Assembly: GCA_004015825.1 (NCBI GenBank)
Contig: SAYS01000015.1
Location: forward strand, 62,001 to 126,000
Direction of reading: 5' to 3'
From: Halovenus amylolytica
GTDB taxonomy: Archaea > Halobacteriota > Halobacteria > Halobacteriales > Haloarculaceae
Length of the DNA: 64,000 nucleotides
The position numbers were made by a program, and so were the translations under genes. The notes under the pieces are model-generated. The model made no database searches. It worked only from the letters and a program-made list of their open reading frames with translations, and was not told the DNA's origin. Below are positions 53,425 through 62,764 of this stretch, piece by piece. How positions within the stretch are numbered: the stretch's first letter is position 1; every line of letters begins with the position of its first letter.

Positions 53425-55050
53425 TCAGGCGCTCCCCGAGAGTCGACTGGTAACAGATCGCAGCGACTGTGTCACTTCTGCCGGGTGGGGCAACCCCAGC
53501 CGGTACCGGATTCGATCCTGGCGTTTGAACGGTTCGAAGAGGCTCGGCTCCTGGAGTTCCCAGATCCGGGCCCGCTCGCTGATCCCGCGGCGGTCGAAGA
53601 TCGCGTTCGCCGCGCGCCGGCCGGCCTCGTTGGCCGACTCCATCGAGGCGAGATCGGAGTTCGTCCGGACGTAATCGCTCGCGAGCGTCAGATTCTCGAT
53701 GCCGACGTCGGCCGGGGGTCTGTTCTTCAGTGAGCCGACCGTGTTGATCAGAAGCGGCGAGCGGTTCTCGACGCCCTCGTCGGTTTCGACGATCGCCGGA
53801 TCGAGGAAGTAGTCGACGAGCATCTCGTCGGAGAGCTGTCGCTCCTCGGTGTTGAGGTGTGTTTTCAGCTGTGCCCAGATCTCCGTTGCGATCTCCTCGC
53901 GTGTACACTCCCTGGCCGGTTTCTCGTGGAGGATGCCGGGCGTGTCCCAGTCCGAGGCGATCACCGAGAGAACACCCTCGACCTCTTCGGGGCCACGACC
54001 GTCGACATCGTAGTCGGTCCAGAACTGCCGCTGGGAGATCGAGGTCAGCGCCCACGGGGCGTCGGCATACACCTGGTGGCCTCGCGAGAGGCTAACATCC
54101 TCTGTGAGATAGAACTGGATCCCGTTCATCCAGGCCGTATCCAGCCGATCGATTCTGGCCAACTCCGGGGCTGCCCGGGCCATCCCCGGTGTGACGAAAC
54201 TGGGCGCGACCTCGACCGGGACCGCGAGGACGAACTCGTCGGCGGTCACCGCCTGGCCGTCAGCGAGCACGGCAGCTGTGACCCGCTGGCCGTCGAAGTT
54301 CAGTTTCCGGGCTGGCCGCTGGGCGTGGAGGTCGACACCCAGCGAATCCAGATACGAGGTCCAGGGATCGATCCAGGCCTCGTTGGTCGGTGCGTTCAGT
54401 ATCTGTTCTGTCGGACGGTTCGGATCGAACTGGCCGAGCAGGAGCTGTGTGTAGATCGACCCGACCGTTCGGGCGCTGCCGACCTGTGGCCGGAGCGCGA
54501 CGAGCGCCTGGACGGCGTAGCCGAGCCGGTCGCGAAACTCCGGCGAGCGGTTCTCGGCGTCGATAAAGTCCCACCACGAGACCTCGTCGAGTTCCCGTTC
54601 GCGGCGTTTCTCGCAGGCGGTGAGGATGTAGAGTAGTCGCTCGATCAGAAACCGTACGTCTTTCCGCGGTAGATCCTCGGCGAAGGCGGGCTGGACGGCA
54701 TCGAGCCACTCGCGCAACGAATCCGGAGTACTGCTGTTTGCGAGCCGGTTTCGACCGTCGATCTCTGCGATCAGCGTCTCCTCTGTCTCGACGAGGTTGT
54801 CGGCGACAGTGCCGGTCCCGTCCGGAATCCGCTCCATCGTCTCGGTGACGTGTCGGTAAAACGCCGGAAAGAACCGGAAACCGTGCTCACCGTGTAGCGG
54901 GTTCGCGTGGTCGGTCGCGTCCATCGACCGTGCCTTCCCGCCAAAGCGGTCGTTGGCCTCGAAGACCGCGACGTCGAGGTCCCGCTCCGCGAGTTCGTGG
55001 GCTGCCGAGAGCCCGCCGATACCGCCGCCAACTACGGCAACGTCTGGCAT
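53425..55050 (-). CDS. FAD-dependent squalene/phytoene-type oxidoreductase
   Basis: A 541-residue flavoprotein. The N-terminus VAVVGGGIGGLSAAHELAER is the FAD-binding Rossmann loop, then GGKARSMDATDHANPLHGEH. The C-terminal segment has NLTLASDYVRTNSDLASMES and EAGRRAANAIF. The pattern suits hydroxysqualene dehydroxylase (HpnE) and carotenoid desaturases. Haloarchaea make squalene-derived and carotenoid lipids, so either is plausible; the exact reaction is not decided here. Confidence 0.8.
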   Translation of the reverse strand: MPDVAVVGGGIGGLSAAHELAERDLDVAVFEANDRFGGKARSMDATDHANPLHGEHGFRFFPAFYRHVTETMERIPDGTGTVADNLVETEETLIAEIDGRNRLANSSTPDSLREWLDAVQPAFAEDLPRKDVRFLIERLLYILTACEKRRERELDEVSWWDFIDAENRSPEFRDRLGYAVQALVALRPQVGSARTVGSIYTQLLLGQFDPNRPTEQILNAPTNEAWIDPWTSYLDSLGVDLHAQRPARKLNFDGQRVTAAVLADGQAVTADEFVLAVPVEVAPSFVTPGMARAAPELARIDRLDTAWMNGIQFYLTEDVSLSRGHQVYADAPWALTSISQRQFWTDYDVDGRGPEEVEGVLSVIASDWDTPGILHEKPARECTREEIATEIWAQLKTHLNTEERQLSDEMLVDYFLDPAIVETDEGVENRSPLLINTVGSLKNRPPADVGIENLTLASDYVRTNSDLASMESANEAGRRAANAIFDRRGISERARIWELQEPSLFEPFKRQDRIRYRLGLPHPAEVTQSLRSVTSRLSGSA

Positions 55051-55285
55051 ATCAATAGAAACGGACTTCTCGGGCTTAGCCCCACGGCCTAACTAGTCAC
55101 CCATGGCGGCTGTTCGGAATGTCTGCCGACTCGTCGGCGATGTCGCCACTGCCGGAACGACGACGCTGCCCGCTCGTGAGCGTAACCGGTTTCCGCAACA
55201 CTGCGAGTTGCCGTCTGTCAGCAGGCTTTGGGAGTCCGAATCGTATCTTACTGCTTTACCGACTCTGTGTTGGGGGCTACCACAG

Positions 55286-55296
55286 TATTATATATG
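55286..55296 (+). promoter_or_regulatory. TATA box of moaA
   Basis: tattatatatg is centred about 27 nt before the ATG at 55318 in an AT-rich stretch, consistent with a leaderless transcript of moaA-moaB. Confidence 0.5.
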
Positions 55297-55317
55297 TTGC
55301 TACATAAATAATGAAGT

Positions 55318-56385
55318 ATGCCCCTGGAAGACGATTTCGGTCGGGATGTAACGGGGATTCGTATCTCGCTGACCGATCGATGTAACTTCGATTGCGTGTA
55401 CTGCCACAACGAGGGGTTGGGTGACACCCGCGGCCCGATGGATCCACAGGACGACGAGATGAGCGCCGACGAGGTTATCCGGATTCTCGAAGTGGTTTCC
55501 GACCTCGGCGTCGACTCCGTCAAATTCACCGGTGGCGAGCCGATGCTCCGCGACGATCTCGAAGAGATCATCCGGCGAACCCCCGACGAGATGGAGGTCT
55601 CGATGACGACGAACGGCACGTTCCTGCCCGGACGCGCACCTGACCTCGTCGATGCCGGCCTCGAACGAGTCAACGTCTCACAGGACGCACTCGACAAGGA
55701 GCATTTCGCGGAGTTGACCAAGAGTGGCGCCTACGACCGCGTCATCGAGGGTGTGGAGGCGGCGCTGTCGGCCGGACTCGCGCCGGTCAAACTCAACATG
55801 GTCGTCTTCGAGCCCACCGCCGGCTACGTCCCGCAGATGGTCGATCACGTCGCCAGAAACGAGGGACTGCGCCTCCAGCTCATCGAGTACATGCCCGAAA
55901 TCTCCGGCCATCCGGAGTGGGCGATCGATATCGAGCGCGTCCACGGCTGGCTCGAAGAGCAGGCCCACCGGATCGAACGCCGCGAGATGCACGGCCGCCG
56001 CCGGTACTTCGTCGAGGCCGGCGCTGTCGACGACGTCGATTCGACCGTTGCGCTCGAAAACAGCGGTGTCAACCCAACCGGAACCGAACAGCCCGAGGAA
56101 GGTCTCGTCGAGGTGGTCGACCCCGTCGAGAACGCCCAGTTTTGCGCCAACTGCCACCGCGTCCGGGTGACCCACGACGGCAAGTTCAAGGGCTGTCTGA
56201 ACCGTCACGACGACCACCGGTCGATGGGGTCGATGAGCCGCGACGAGATCCGCGAGACGTTCGAACAGACCGTCGCAAATCGTGTCCCCTACTACGGCGA
56301 GTATCTCGTCAAGGAGGACGGCGAATGGGTACCAAACGAGGAGTATATCGACGTCCTGGACCAATCGGCTGCCGCTGACGACTGA
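55318..56385 (+). CDS. moaA: GTP 3',8-cyclase (molybdenum cofactor step 1)
   Basis: A 355-residue radical SAM enzyme that starts pterin synthesis from GTP. N-terminal cluster CNFDCVYC (about 23-30), GGEP-type [18 protein letters not shown], and the C-terminal 4Fe-4S cluster [19 protein letters not shown]. The C-terminal GG tail of bacterial MoaA is absent. The gene starts at a TATA-preceded ATG and is followed 1 nt later by moaB. Confidence 0.92.
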   Translation: MPLEDDFGRDVTGIRISLTDRCNFDCVYCHNEGLGDTRGPMDPQDDEMSADEVIRILEVVSDLGVDSVKFTGGEPMLRDDLEEIIRRTPDEMEVSMTTNGTFLPGRAPDLVDAGLERVNVSQDALDKEHFAELTKSGAYDRVIEGVEAALSAGLAPVKLNMVVFEPTAGYVPQMVDHVARNEGLRLQLIEYMPEISGHPEWAIDIERVHGWLEEQAHRIERREMHGRRRYFVEAGAVDDVDSTVALENSGVNPTGTEQPEEGLVEVVDPVENAQFCANCHRVRVTHDGKFKGCLNRHDDHRSMGSMSRDEIRETFEQTVANRVPYYGEYLVKEDGEWVPNEEYIDVLDQSAAADD

Positions 56386-56386
56386 T

Positions 56387-56893
56387 ATGAGCGAGGAGAA
56401 AGTCCACCCACACGAGGAAGTCGACCAGATCGCCTTCGGCGTCGTGACCGTCTCTTCGAGTCGAACGCTCGAAGAGGACGAATCGGGAGACTCGATCGCC
56501 GAGGCCATCGAAACCGACGGAAAGGCTGTCGCCACCCGAAAACTGGTCACCGACGACCGCGAGAAGATCGCAGCGACGGTCGAGGCGCTGGTCGAACGGC
56601 CGGATATCGACGCCATCGTCTCGACCGGCGGGACCGGGCTCTCGCCGGAGGACGTGACCGTCGAGGCTGTGCGCCCGTTGCTCGATCAGGAGATTCCCGG
56701 TTTCGGCGAACTCTTTCGGTATCTCTCCTACGAGGATGTCGGGCCACACGCGCTGCTCTCGCGGGCCTTTGCGGGCTCACGGGACGGCGTCGTGATCTTC
56801 TGTCTGCCGGGGAGCGAGCAGGCTGCGACTTTCGGTACCGAGGAGCTCATTTTGCCGACTGTCGCGCATATTCTCGGTCATACGCAGGGGTAG
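56387..56893 (+). CDS. moaB: MoaB/Mog-type molybdopterin adenylyltransferase
   Basis: A 168-residue MoaB/MogA fold. Visible are AFGVVTVSSSRTLEEDESGD, AIVSTGGTGLSPEDVTVEAV (TGGTG) and CLPGSEQAATFGTEELILPT. It adenylates molybdopterin before Mo insertion. Start 1 nt after moaA, so the same transcript. The gap after it holds the third palindromic repeat locus. Confidence 0.9.
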   Translation: MSEEKVHPHEEVDQIAFGVVTVSSSRTLEEDESGDSIAEAIETDGKAVATRKLVTDDREKIAATVEALVERPDIDAIVSTGGTGLSPEDVTVEAVRPLLDQEIPGFGELFRYLSYEDVGPHALLSRAFAGSRDGVVIFCLPGSEQAATFGTEELILPTVAHILGHTQG

Positions 56894-56933
56894 CAGACGT
56901 TTTATTGTGCTAAACCGCACCTGCCAGCAGTCA

Positions 56934-57052
56934 GAACAGCGAGAAAGCCCAGCCTGGAAAACACATCGGGCGGGACTGAAAGGGGCGAGGCTTTCTTGCT
57001 GTTCTCAACAGTGTTCCCGGGGTCGTTTTCTCGTGAGGGGCTTTCTTGCTGT
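56934..57052. repeat. Short palindromic repeat locus of the GAACAGC family
   Basis: GAACAGCGAGAAAGCCC (56934-56950) and GAGGCTTTCTTGCTGTTC (56987-57004) bound a 71-bp element that contains GGGCGGGACTGAAAGGGGC (56968-56986), also found in the 21 kb copy. A further right end, GAGGGGCTTTCTTGCTGT, follows at 57035-57052. No coding function. It lies between moaB and the epimerase gene, both ending here. Confidence 0.65.
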
Positions 57053-57097
57053 CTAAGGCGGTTTCCGTATTGCCCTTCTGTCACCTTCCAAAACCAA

Positions 57098-58030
57098 CTA
57101 CGACTCTTCGCCCCGGAACCACTCGACAGTCCGTTCGAGGCCCTCCCGGAGCGGGACAGAGGCCTCGAAATCCAGGTTCGCTTTCGCCTTCGAAACAGCC
57201 GCCCTGGAGTGATCGATATCGCCCTCGCGGGGGTCAGTGTGGACAATATCGCTGTCGGTGTCGGTAATGTCCTGGATCAGTTCGGCGAGTTCGCGGATCG
57301 TCACAGAGTCGCCGGTGCCGACGTTGTACCCTGCTCCGACCGCCGCTGTCCCTGCGGCGGCAACGTTGGCGTCGACGATGTCGTCGATGTAGACGAAATC
57401 CCGCGTCTGCTCACCGTCACCCTCGACCGTGATATCCTCGCCCGCCAGTGCCTGTTCGATGAAGATGCTAATGACGCCCGCGTAGTCGCCGCCGGTCTGG
57501 CCCGGGCCGTAGGCGTTGAAATACCGCAAGGCGACTGTGTCGGTGCCGTAGCGATCGTGATACAGTCGCGCGTAGTGGTCACAGGCGAGTTTGTCGAGAC
57601 CGTAGGGCGAGGTGGGCTCTTTCGGGTGATTCTCGGTGATCGGGATCTCCGCTGGACGGCCGTAGATCGCTGCACTCGACGCGAGGACGACCCGGGTGTC
57701 CTGGCTGCGCGCTGCTTCGAGAATAGTCAGCGTTCCCTCGACGTTGTTGTCGTGGCTCTCGGTCGGAACTTCGACCGACCGATCGACGCTGACGAGGGCT
57801 GCCTCGTGGAAGACGCAGTCGACGCCAGCTATCGCGTCCGCGACAGCGGATTCGTCGCGGATATCCCCTTCGATAAACTCCGCCTCGGCCGGGACGTTCT
57901 CTCTGTCGCCGCTGACGAGCGAGTCCAGGACGACGACGTCGTTGTCCCGACAGAGGCGGTCGGCGAGTCGCGAGCCGATGAAGCCAGCGCCACCGGTGAC
58001 GAGAATACGCTGATCCTGTAGAGCGGTCAT
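57098..58030 (-). CDS. NAD-dependent epimerase/dehydratase (UDP-glucose 4-epimerase-like)
   Basis: A 310-residue extended SDR. Rossmann motif ILVTGGAGFIGSRLADRL (about 9-26), catalytic SSAAIYGRP region with Ser, and YGLDK (Tyr/Lys) at about 151-155, RYFNAYGPGQTGGDYAGVIS and DFVYIDDIVDANVAA. This fits GalE-like UDP-sugar epimerases. Nearby sugar genes are absent, so the substrate is a guess; it may serve cell-surface glycans. Confidence 0.85.
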   Translation of the reverse strand: MTALQDQRILVTGGAGFIGSRLADRLCRDNDVVVLDSLVSGDRENVPAEAEFIEGDIRDESAVADAIAGVDCVFHEAALVSVDRSVEVPTESHDNNVEGTLTILEAARSQDTRVVLASSAAIYGRPAEIPITENHPKEPTSPYGLDKLACDHYARLYHDRYGTDTVALRYFNAYGPGQTGGDYAGVISIFIEQALAGEDITVEGDGEQTRDFVYIDDIVDANVAAAGTAAVGAGYNVGTGDSVTIRELAELIQDITDTDSDIVHTDPREGDIDHSRAAVSKAKANLDFEASVPLREGLERTVEWFRGEES

Positions 58031-58124
58031 CGTCTGGTTGTGGTCGGGCCTGTGGTTTAGTTATACCCTCCAAATAACTCGTCGTGAGACGAACTTCCAA
58101 GGTTGCCGGACCCTACGACCGAGT

Positions 58125-58970
58125 ATGAAGGCGTTCCCCTCGATTCCTCGCCGCGCGAACGCACCCGCGGAGCTGTTCCAGACCGGCCACCTCTGGCTGC
58201 TCGAAAAGGTCGACGGTGCGAACTTCCGCTTCCAGCTCCAGCAGTCGGGACAGCTCCGCTTTGGCGACCGCAACCGCGTCTACCAGGACCCGACGAACGT
58301 ACCAGATCCCTCCCAGCACGCAGTCCGTCACGTACAGACGCATCTCGACCGCGAGGCGCTCCGGGCGGCCGTCGACGACGTCGAGGAGATCGTCTTCTTC
58401 GGCGAGGCGATGCACAGACACACCATCGAATACGACTGGGACCGGACACCTTCGTTTCTCGGCTTCGACATCTGGTCGGCCGACGACGAGGCGTTCCGGC
58501 CGCCGGGTGCGGTCAACCGGATCTTCGAACGGCTCGGACTCCAGCCGGTCAACGCTGTCGAACGGGAGCTGTCGGCGCGGGATTTCGACCCCGACTCGTA
58601 CTCGATTCCACAGTCGGCGTGGTACGACGGACCCGCCGAGGGTGTCGTCGTCCGGAACAAGCGCGGCCAGCGCGCGAAACTGCTCCACCCGAAATTCCAG
58701 GAAGTCGAGGACACTATCCCGGTCGATGCGTCGGCCGAGGAACTGGCAGCAAAATACGCCACGGAGCGTCGATTCGAGAAACTCGTCGGAACGTTCGCGG
58801 ACCGCGGCCAGGCTGTCAGCTTCGACGCACTGTACGACCGGGTCATTGAAGATATCCTCCGCGAGGAGCACAAACGGCTCTATCACGGCAGCCAGGAGAT
58901 AGATCTGAGTACGTTCCGATCAGAGGTCGCCGCGCGAACGCAAGCGTTTCTCGACGACTACTGGGAGTGA
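58125..58970 (+). CDS. RNA-ligase-family nucleotidyltransferase
   Basis: A 281-residue covalent nucleotidyltransferase. Motif I is LLEKVDGANFRFQ, with the Lys that would be adenylylated, motif III EEIVFFGEAMHRHTIEYDWD, motif IV GPAEGVVVRNKRGQ and motif V RAKLLHPKFQ. There is no OB-fold or zinc domain of the DNA ligases, and it is the size of small Rnl2-like RNA ligases. Substrate and role in haloarchaea are unknown. Divergent from the epimerase gene; the stop lies 25 nt from the MoeA2 stop. Confidence 0.78.
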   Translation: MKAFPSIPRRANAPAELFQTGHLWLLEKVDGANFRFQLQQSGQLRFGDRNRVYQDPTNVPDPSQHAVRHVQTHLDREALRAAVDDVEEIVFFGEAMHRHTIEYDWDRTPSFLGFDIWSADDEAFRPPGAVNRIFERLGLQPVNAVERELSARDFDPDSYSIPQSAWYDGPAEGVVVRNKRGQRAKLLHPKFQEVEDTIPVDASAEELAAKYATERRFEKLVGTFADRGQAVSFDALYDRVIEDILREEHKRLYHGSQEIDLSTFRSEVAARTQAFLDDYWE

Positions 58971-58995
58971 ATCCCTGCACCCGGGTGCTTCCCGG

Positions 58996-60873
58996 TCAGA
59001 TTTCGAAGCCGTCCAGATCGGAAACGAGTTCGTCGGCCGGTGGAAGCAGCCCCTCCAGTTGCTGCACACCAGGTTTCGATGTCCGGTCGGACGCGGCGAG
59101 TACGCGGACCTGCTGGTCGCCCAGTGAGACGAAGCCGAGGTCGAGCTTCGTCGCCGTCGTCCCCAGCCCGAGCGCGACGTCTGCCTTCCCGGCCAGCACC
59201 CGCCGTGGCGGGCTCTCCGATCCCCGCGTCGTCAGATCGAAGCCGTCGATCTGCTCGAACAGTTCCGTCACAGCAACGCCACGGCTCTCTGCGGTCTCTT
59301 CGAGTGCGGCTTCGAGTGACTGTCGCAGCCCGGACTGGCGGTCACGGTTGACGAATCGCAGATCGCCGTCGACGAGATCTTCGACAGCCGAGACGTTCTC
59401 CGGGTTTCCGCTGGGGACGACCAGCCCCCACTCCCTGCTCCAGTTGCCGAGTTCGACCGTCTCCACCTCGTGGTCGGTCGGGCCGGCCGTGACCGCCACG
59501 TCGGCGATCCCCTCGCGGAGCCGTCGGACCCCCTCACGGCTGCCCAGTGGGAGATACCGCGGCCGGTCGAGCCGGTCGAGCAGCCGCGAGAGTAGCGGAT
59601 CGTCCTCGCCCATCCCCAGAATCGACGGCGGCCGAATGTCCTCGGAGAAGAGTTCGACACTGACCGGGTCGCCGGCATCCAGCTGTTCGACATCCGGCGG
59701 GACTTCGACGATGCCGTCGGCGTCGGCGAGGCTCGTCGTCGCACCGCTGCCCTTGTCGACCGGGTAGACGAGCGTGTTGCCGTCGCCATCTTTCACGACG
59801 CCGACTGGCATCAACCGGAGCCGTCCTTCACGGTAGCGCTCCGTGACCGCCATCGCTCCATCGAGTGTCGTCGCCCCAGTATCCGGTTCACCAGCAGCGT
59901 CCTGGATGACCGGCGCGACGAACTTCCGGAAGGTCATCAGCGCCGAGACGGGGTAGCCGGGGAGCCCGACGTAGGCCGCCCCGCCGAGTTCGCCGATCAG
60001 CATCGGTTTGCCGGGTTTGACCCCGACACCGTGACAGAGTAACTCCCCCTGCTCTTCGATGATCTGGTAGATGACGTCGACTGCGCCGGCGCTGGTCGAG
60101 CCAGAGGAGAGGACGAGATCGCACTCTTCGGCGGCCCCCTTCAACTGCGATTCGAGTGCGTCGAAGTCGTCGCCGACGTGTGGGTAGAGCACTGCCTCGC
60201 CGCCGGCCTCCTCGACGCTCGTCGTGATGGTGTAGCTGTTCACGTCGAAGATCTGGCCGCTGTCGCTGTCGAGTGCTGCGCCGGGCCTGACGAGTTCGTC
60301 ACCTGTCGAGACGATGCCTACTTTTGGTCCCTGCCTGACTGGCACATCTTCGACGCCGAGCGCCGAGAGGAGGGCAATCTCGCGCGGTGTGAGCCGTGTC
60401 CCTGGGCCGAGTGCCCGCTCGCCCGCCGAGACGTCTGCGCCAGCGACCATGATGCCGTCACCCGGCGCGACGGCGGTCCGGACGGCAACCTCCTCGTCTT
60501 CAGTCGCCGTTCGTTCGACCATCACGACCGCGTCGGCGCCCGGTGGGAGGACCGCTCCAGTGGAGATCTCGACTGCCGTCTCAGGATCGACGGTCACCGT
60601 CGGCTCTTCGCCTGCGTGGACCGTTCCCGCGAGTTCGAGCGTCGCCGGATCGGCCTCCCCGGCTCCGAAGGTGTCCCTCGCCCGGACGGCGTAGCCGTCG
60701 ACGCTCGCGCGGTCGAAGCCGGGGACGTCGATCGCCGCGTCGACGCGCTCCGCGAGGATGCGTCCCCTGGCTTCGGTCAGCGAGACTGTTTCCGTGCCGC
60801 CGTCGATATCCAGTCCACGGACGAGTGCTGCCGCCTCCTCGGGGTCCAGCAGATCGCGGAACTCCTTTCTCAT
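58996..60873 (-). CDS. moeA2: MoeA-type molybdenum insertase fused to periplasmic-binding-like domain
   Basis: A 625-residue fusion. The N-terminal ~400 residues are MoeA (VPGFDRASVDGYAVRARDTF, GPKVGIVSTGDELV, VLSSGSTSAGAVDVIYQI, VGLPGYPVSALMTF), which inserts Mo into molybdopterin-AMP. The C-terminal ~220 residues, from about residue 415, look like the PBP/LysR substrate-binding fold: YLPLGSREGVRRLREGIADV, LGNWSREWGLVVPSGNPENV and RVLAGKADVALGLGTTAT. Such a domain is proposed to bind a molybdate- or tungstate-related ligand. ATG at 60873 overlaps the previous moeA by 4 nt. Confidence 0.87.
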   Translation of the reverse strand: MRKEFRDLLDPEEAAALVRGLDIDGGTETVSLTEARGRILAERVDAAIDVPGFDRASVDGYAVRARDTFGAGEADPATLELAGTVHAGEEPTVTVDPETAVEISTGAVLPPGADAVVMVERTATEDEEVAVRTAVAPGDGIMVAGADVSAGERALGPGTRLTPREIALLSALGVEDVPVRQGPKVGIVSTGDELVRPGAALDSDSGQIFDVNSYTITTSVEEAGGEAVLYPHVGDDFDALESQLKGAAEECDLVLSSGSTSAGAVDVIYQIIEEQGELLCHGVGVKPGKPMLIGELGGAAYVGLPGYPVSALMTFRKFVAPVIQDAAGEPDTGATTLDGAMAVTERYREGRLRLMPVGVVKDGDGNTLVYPVDKGSGATTSLADADGIVEVPPDVEQLDAGDPVSVELFSEDIRPPSILGMGEDDPLLSRLLDRLDRPRYLPLGSREGVRRLREGIADVAVTAGPTDHEVETVELGNWSREWGLVVPSGNPENVSAVEDLVDGDLRFVNRDRQSGLRQSLEAALEETAESRGVAVTELFEQIDGFDLTTRGSESPPRRVLAGKADVALGLGTTATKLDLGFVSLGDQQVRVLAASDRTSKPGVQQLEGLLPPADELVSDLDGFEI

Positions 60874-62090
60874 GCTCCCCCCTCCCAGAGCTGGACGTCG
60901 ACGGTGGTTCCCGCGTCGAGGCCCTCGCGTTCCTCGGGGACGACGACCCAGCCATCGGAGAGCGCGACACTGGACAGGACGCCAGCACCGCTTGCTCGCA
61001 CCGAACTCGCGACCTGCTCGCCATCCTCCTCGTCCAGTTGCACACGGGCAAACGAGCGAATCCCCGGCTCGCTGTAGATCTTCTCGTCGAGTCTCGCCGT
61101 GACCGTCGGGAACGGCTCGATTGCTCTGCCGTTGGCCCACGCGATCGCCGGCCGGAGGAACTGGACTGCGTTGACGAGACAGGACACTGGATAGCCCGGT
61201 AACATGAGCACGGGCGTCTCCTCGACGACGCCGATTGCGACCGGGTGACCCGGTTTCAGACCGACGCCGTGGACGATCACCTCCCCGAGTTCTGCGACGA
61301 CGTCGGGTACCAGATCGCGCGCGCCGACAGACGATCCGCCCGTCGTGACGACGATATCGTGCGAGAGTCCGTCGGTGATCGCATCGGCGAGTGCCGACTC
61401 GTCGTCGGTGACGATCTCGTTGTAGGTCGGATCGCCACCCCACGTCTCCGCGAGTGTCGAGACGGTCAGTCCGTTGGTCTCGATGATCTCGCCCGGTCCC
61501 GGATCAGACTGGACCAGCTCCTCGCCGGTCGGAATCACCGACACTGTTGGCTGCTCGTACACCGTCACCTCACCTATCCCGACAGATTTGAGCAGGCCGA
61601 GATCCGACGGCCGGAGCTGTGCGCCCGGTTCGTACAGTTTCTGTCCCGCGGTCACGTCCTCGCCGACCGGGGCGACGTTTTCGCCCTCGCTAACCGAGTC
61701 GAATATCTCGATCTCGCTGCCGACCGCCTCGGTCTCCTCGACCATCACGACGGCGTCGGCCGCCTCGGGTACCTGGCTGCCCGTGTGGACCTGTCTGGTC
61801 TGTCGCGGTGCGAGTTCGTCGTCAGATTCCCGCAGGACGACTGGTGACCGGTCGCTGGCCCCGAACGTATCCTCCGCGCGGACCGCGTAGCCGTCCATCG
61901 CCGCGCGCCGGTAGCTGGGGACGTTTGCGGGTGACTCGATGTGAGTTGCGACGACCCGACCGATCGCCGACTCCAGCGAGACTGTCTCGGTTCTGTCGTG
62001 TGGTTCGATCCGCTCGTGGAGCTCTGTTCGGGCCTCGGCGAGCGGCGTTCGATCCCTGAACGGCTCGTGTGAGTGATCCTGATCAGACAT
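60870..62090 (-). CDS. moeA: MoeA-type molybdopterin molybdenumtransferase
   Basis: A 406-residue MoeA. VPSYRRAAMDGYAVRAEDTF, VSVIPTGEELVQSDPGPGEI, VVTTGGSSVGARDLVPDVVA and VLMLPGYPVSCLVNAVQF mark the domains in order. No C-terminal extension. It starts the unit with the fused MoeA2 (4-nt overlap). Two MoeA proteins may share Mo and W insertion; this is inference. Confidence 0.9.
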   Translation of the reverse strand: MSDQDHSHEPFRDRTPLAEARTELHERIEPHDRTETVSLESAIGRVVATHIESPANVPSYRRAAMDGYAVRAEDTFGASDRSPVVLRESDDELAPRQTRQVHTGSQVPEAADAVVMVEETEAVGSEIEIFDSVSEGENVAPVGEDVTAGQKLYEPGAQLRPSDLGLLKSVGIGEVTVYEQPTVSVIPTGEELVQSDPGPGEIIETNGLTVSTLAETWGGDPTYNEIVTDDESALADAITDGLSHDIVVTTGGSSVGARDLVPDVVAELGEVIVHGVGLKPGHPVAIGVVEETPVLMLPGYPVSCLVNAVQFLRPAIAWANGRAIEPFPTVTARLDEKIYSEPGIRSFARVQLDEEDGEQVASSVRASGAGVLSSVALSDGWVVVPEEREGLDAGTTVDVQLWEGGA

Positions 62091-62208
62091 CGCTGTAGAG
62101 TGTGACCGTCAGCTGCACTGTCTCGAAGCTATCGACTGCCATGGTTGATCCTCGGTGTCAGCAGCAAAAAAACCCGAGCCAACCCGGGCCGTCGAAAACT
62201 CACGAGAG

Positions 62209-62712
62209 CTATGCGGTCTGTACCTGCACAGTGCCGTCGTCCGCGACGGTGACGAACAGTCGCTGTCGGACTTCCCGGCCCTGGATGGCGTCGATCGCGG
62301 CGTCGCTTATGAGTTTCATCAGATCGGGGGCTGTGTGGTGGAGTTTCATCCCGGCCTCGTCACAGACCTCGAACACCTCGTCGGGGATCTCGTACAGATC
62401 CGTCCCGGGGGTGATCTCGACGCGGACTGGTGCCGAGAGCGCATCTGCGAACGCGACTGTCGTCCGGGATTTGGCGACGTTCTCGCGGGCTCGGCTCTCG
62501 ACACTCGCGACGTTCGCCCGCGATGTCCCAAGCAGGTCGGCGATGGTTTCCTGCTTGCGGCCACGCTCGCGCATCGCCAGCACCTCCGCCTGCCGCCGAG
62601 TGAGGGTGCTCGTCTCGGCGTCGAACCCACACTCTGCGAGGAGTTCGTCGACGTCGGCTCTCGTCTCCACCCCCTCGTTCTCCTGGGTGGTACTGCCATC
62701 CTGTTCGGCCAT
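62209..62712 (-). CDS. Tfx-family DNA-binding regulator
   Basis: A 167-residue protein with an N-terminal HTH: STLTRRQAEVLAMRERGRKQ, then IADLLGTSRANVASVESRAR. The C-terminal domain (about 85-165) has VRVEITPGTDLYEIPDEVFE and PDLMKLISDAAIDAIQGREV, as in Tfx, an archaeal regulator known from molybdenum formylmethanofuran dehydrogenase control in methanogens. Here it lies among moeA and a Mo/W transporter, so it may regulate them in response to molybdate or tungstate (inference). Confidence 0.8.
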   Translation of the reverse strand: MAEQDGSTTQENEGVETRADVDELLAECGFDAETSTLTRRQAEVLAMRERGRKQETIADLLGTSRANVASVESRARENVAKSRTTVAFADALSAPVRVEITPGTDLYEIPDEVFEVCDEAGMKLHHTAPDLMKLISDAAIDAIQGREVRQRLFVTVADDGTVQVQTA

Positions 62713-62764
62713 ACTCTTCCTAACGGGTGGTGGTGCAAAAAGTTACAGCCTATCGCTTCGGCGA

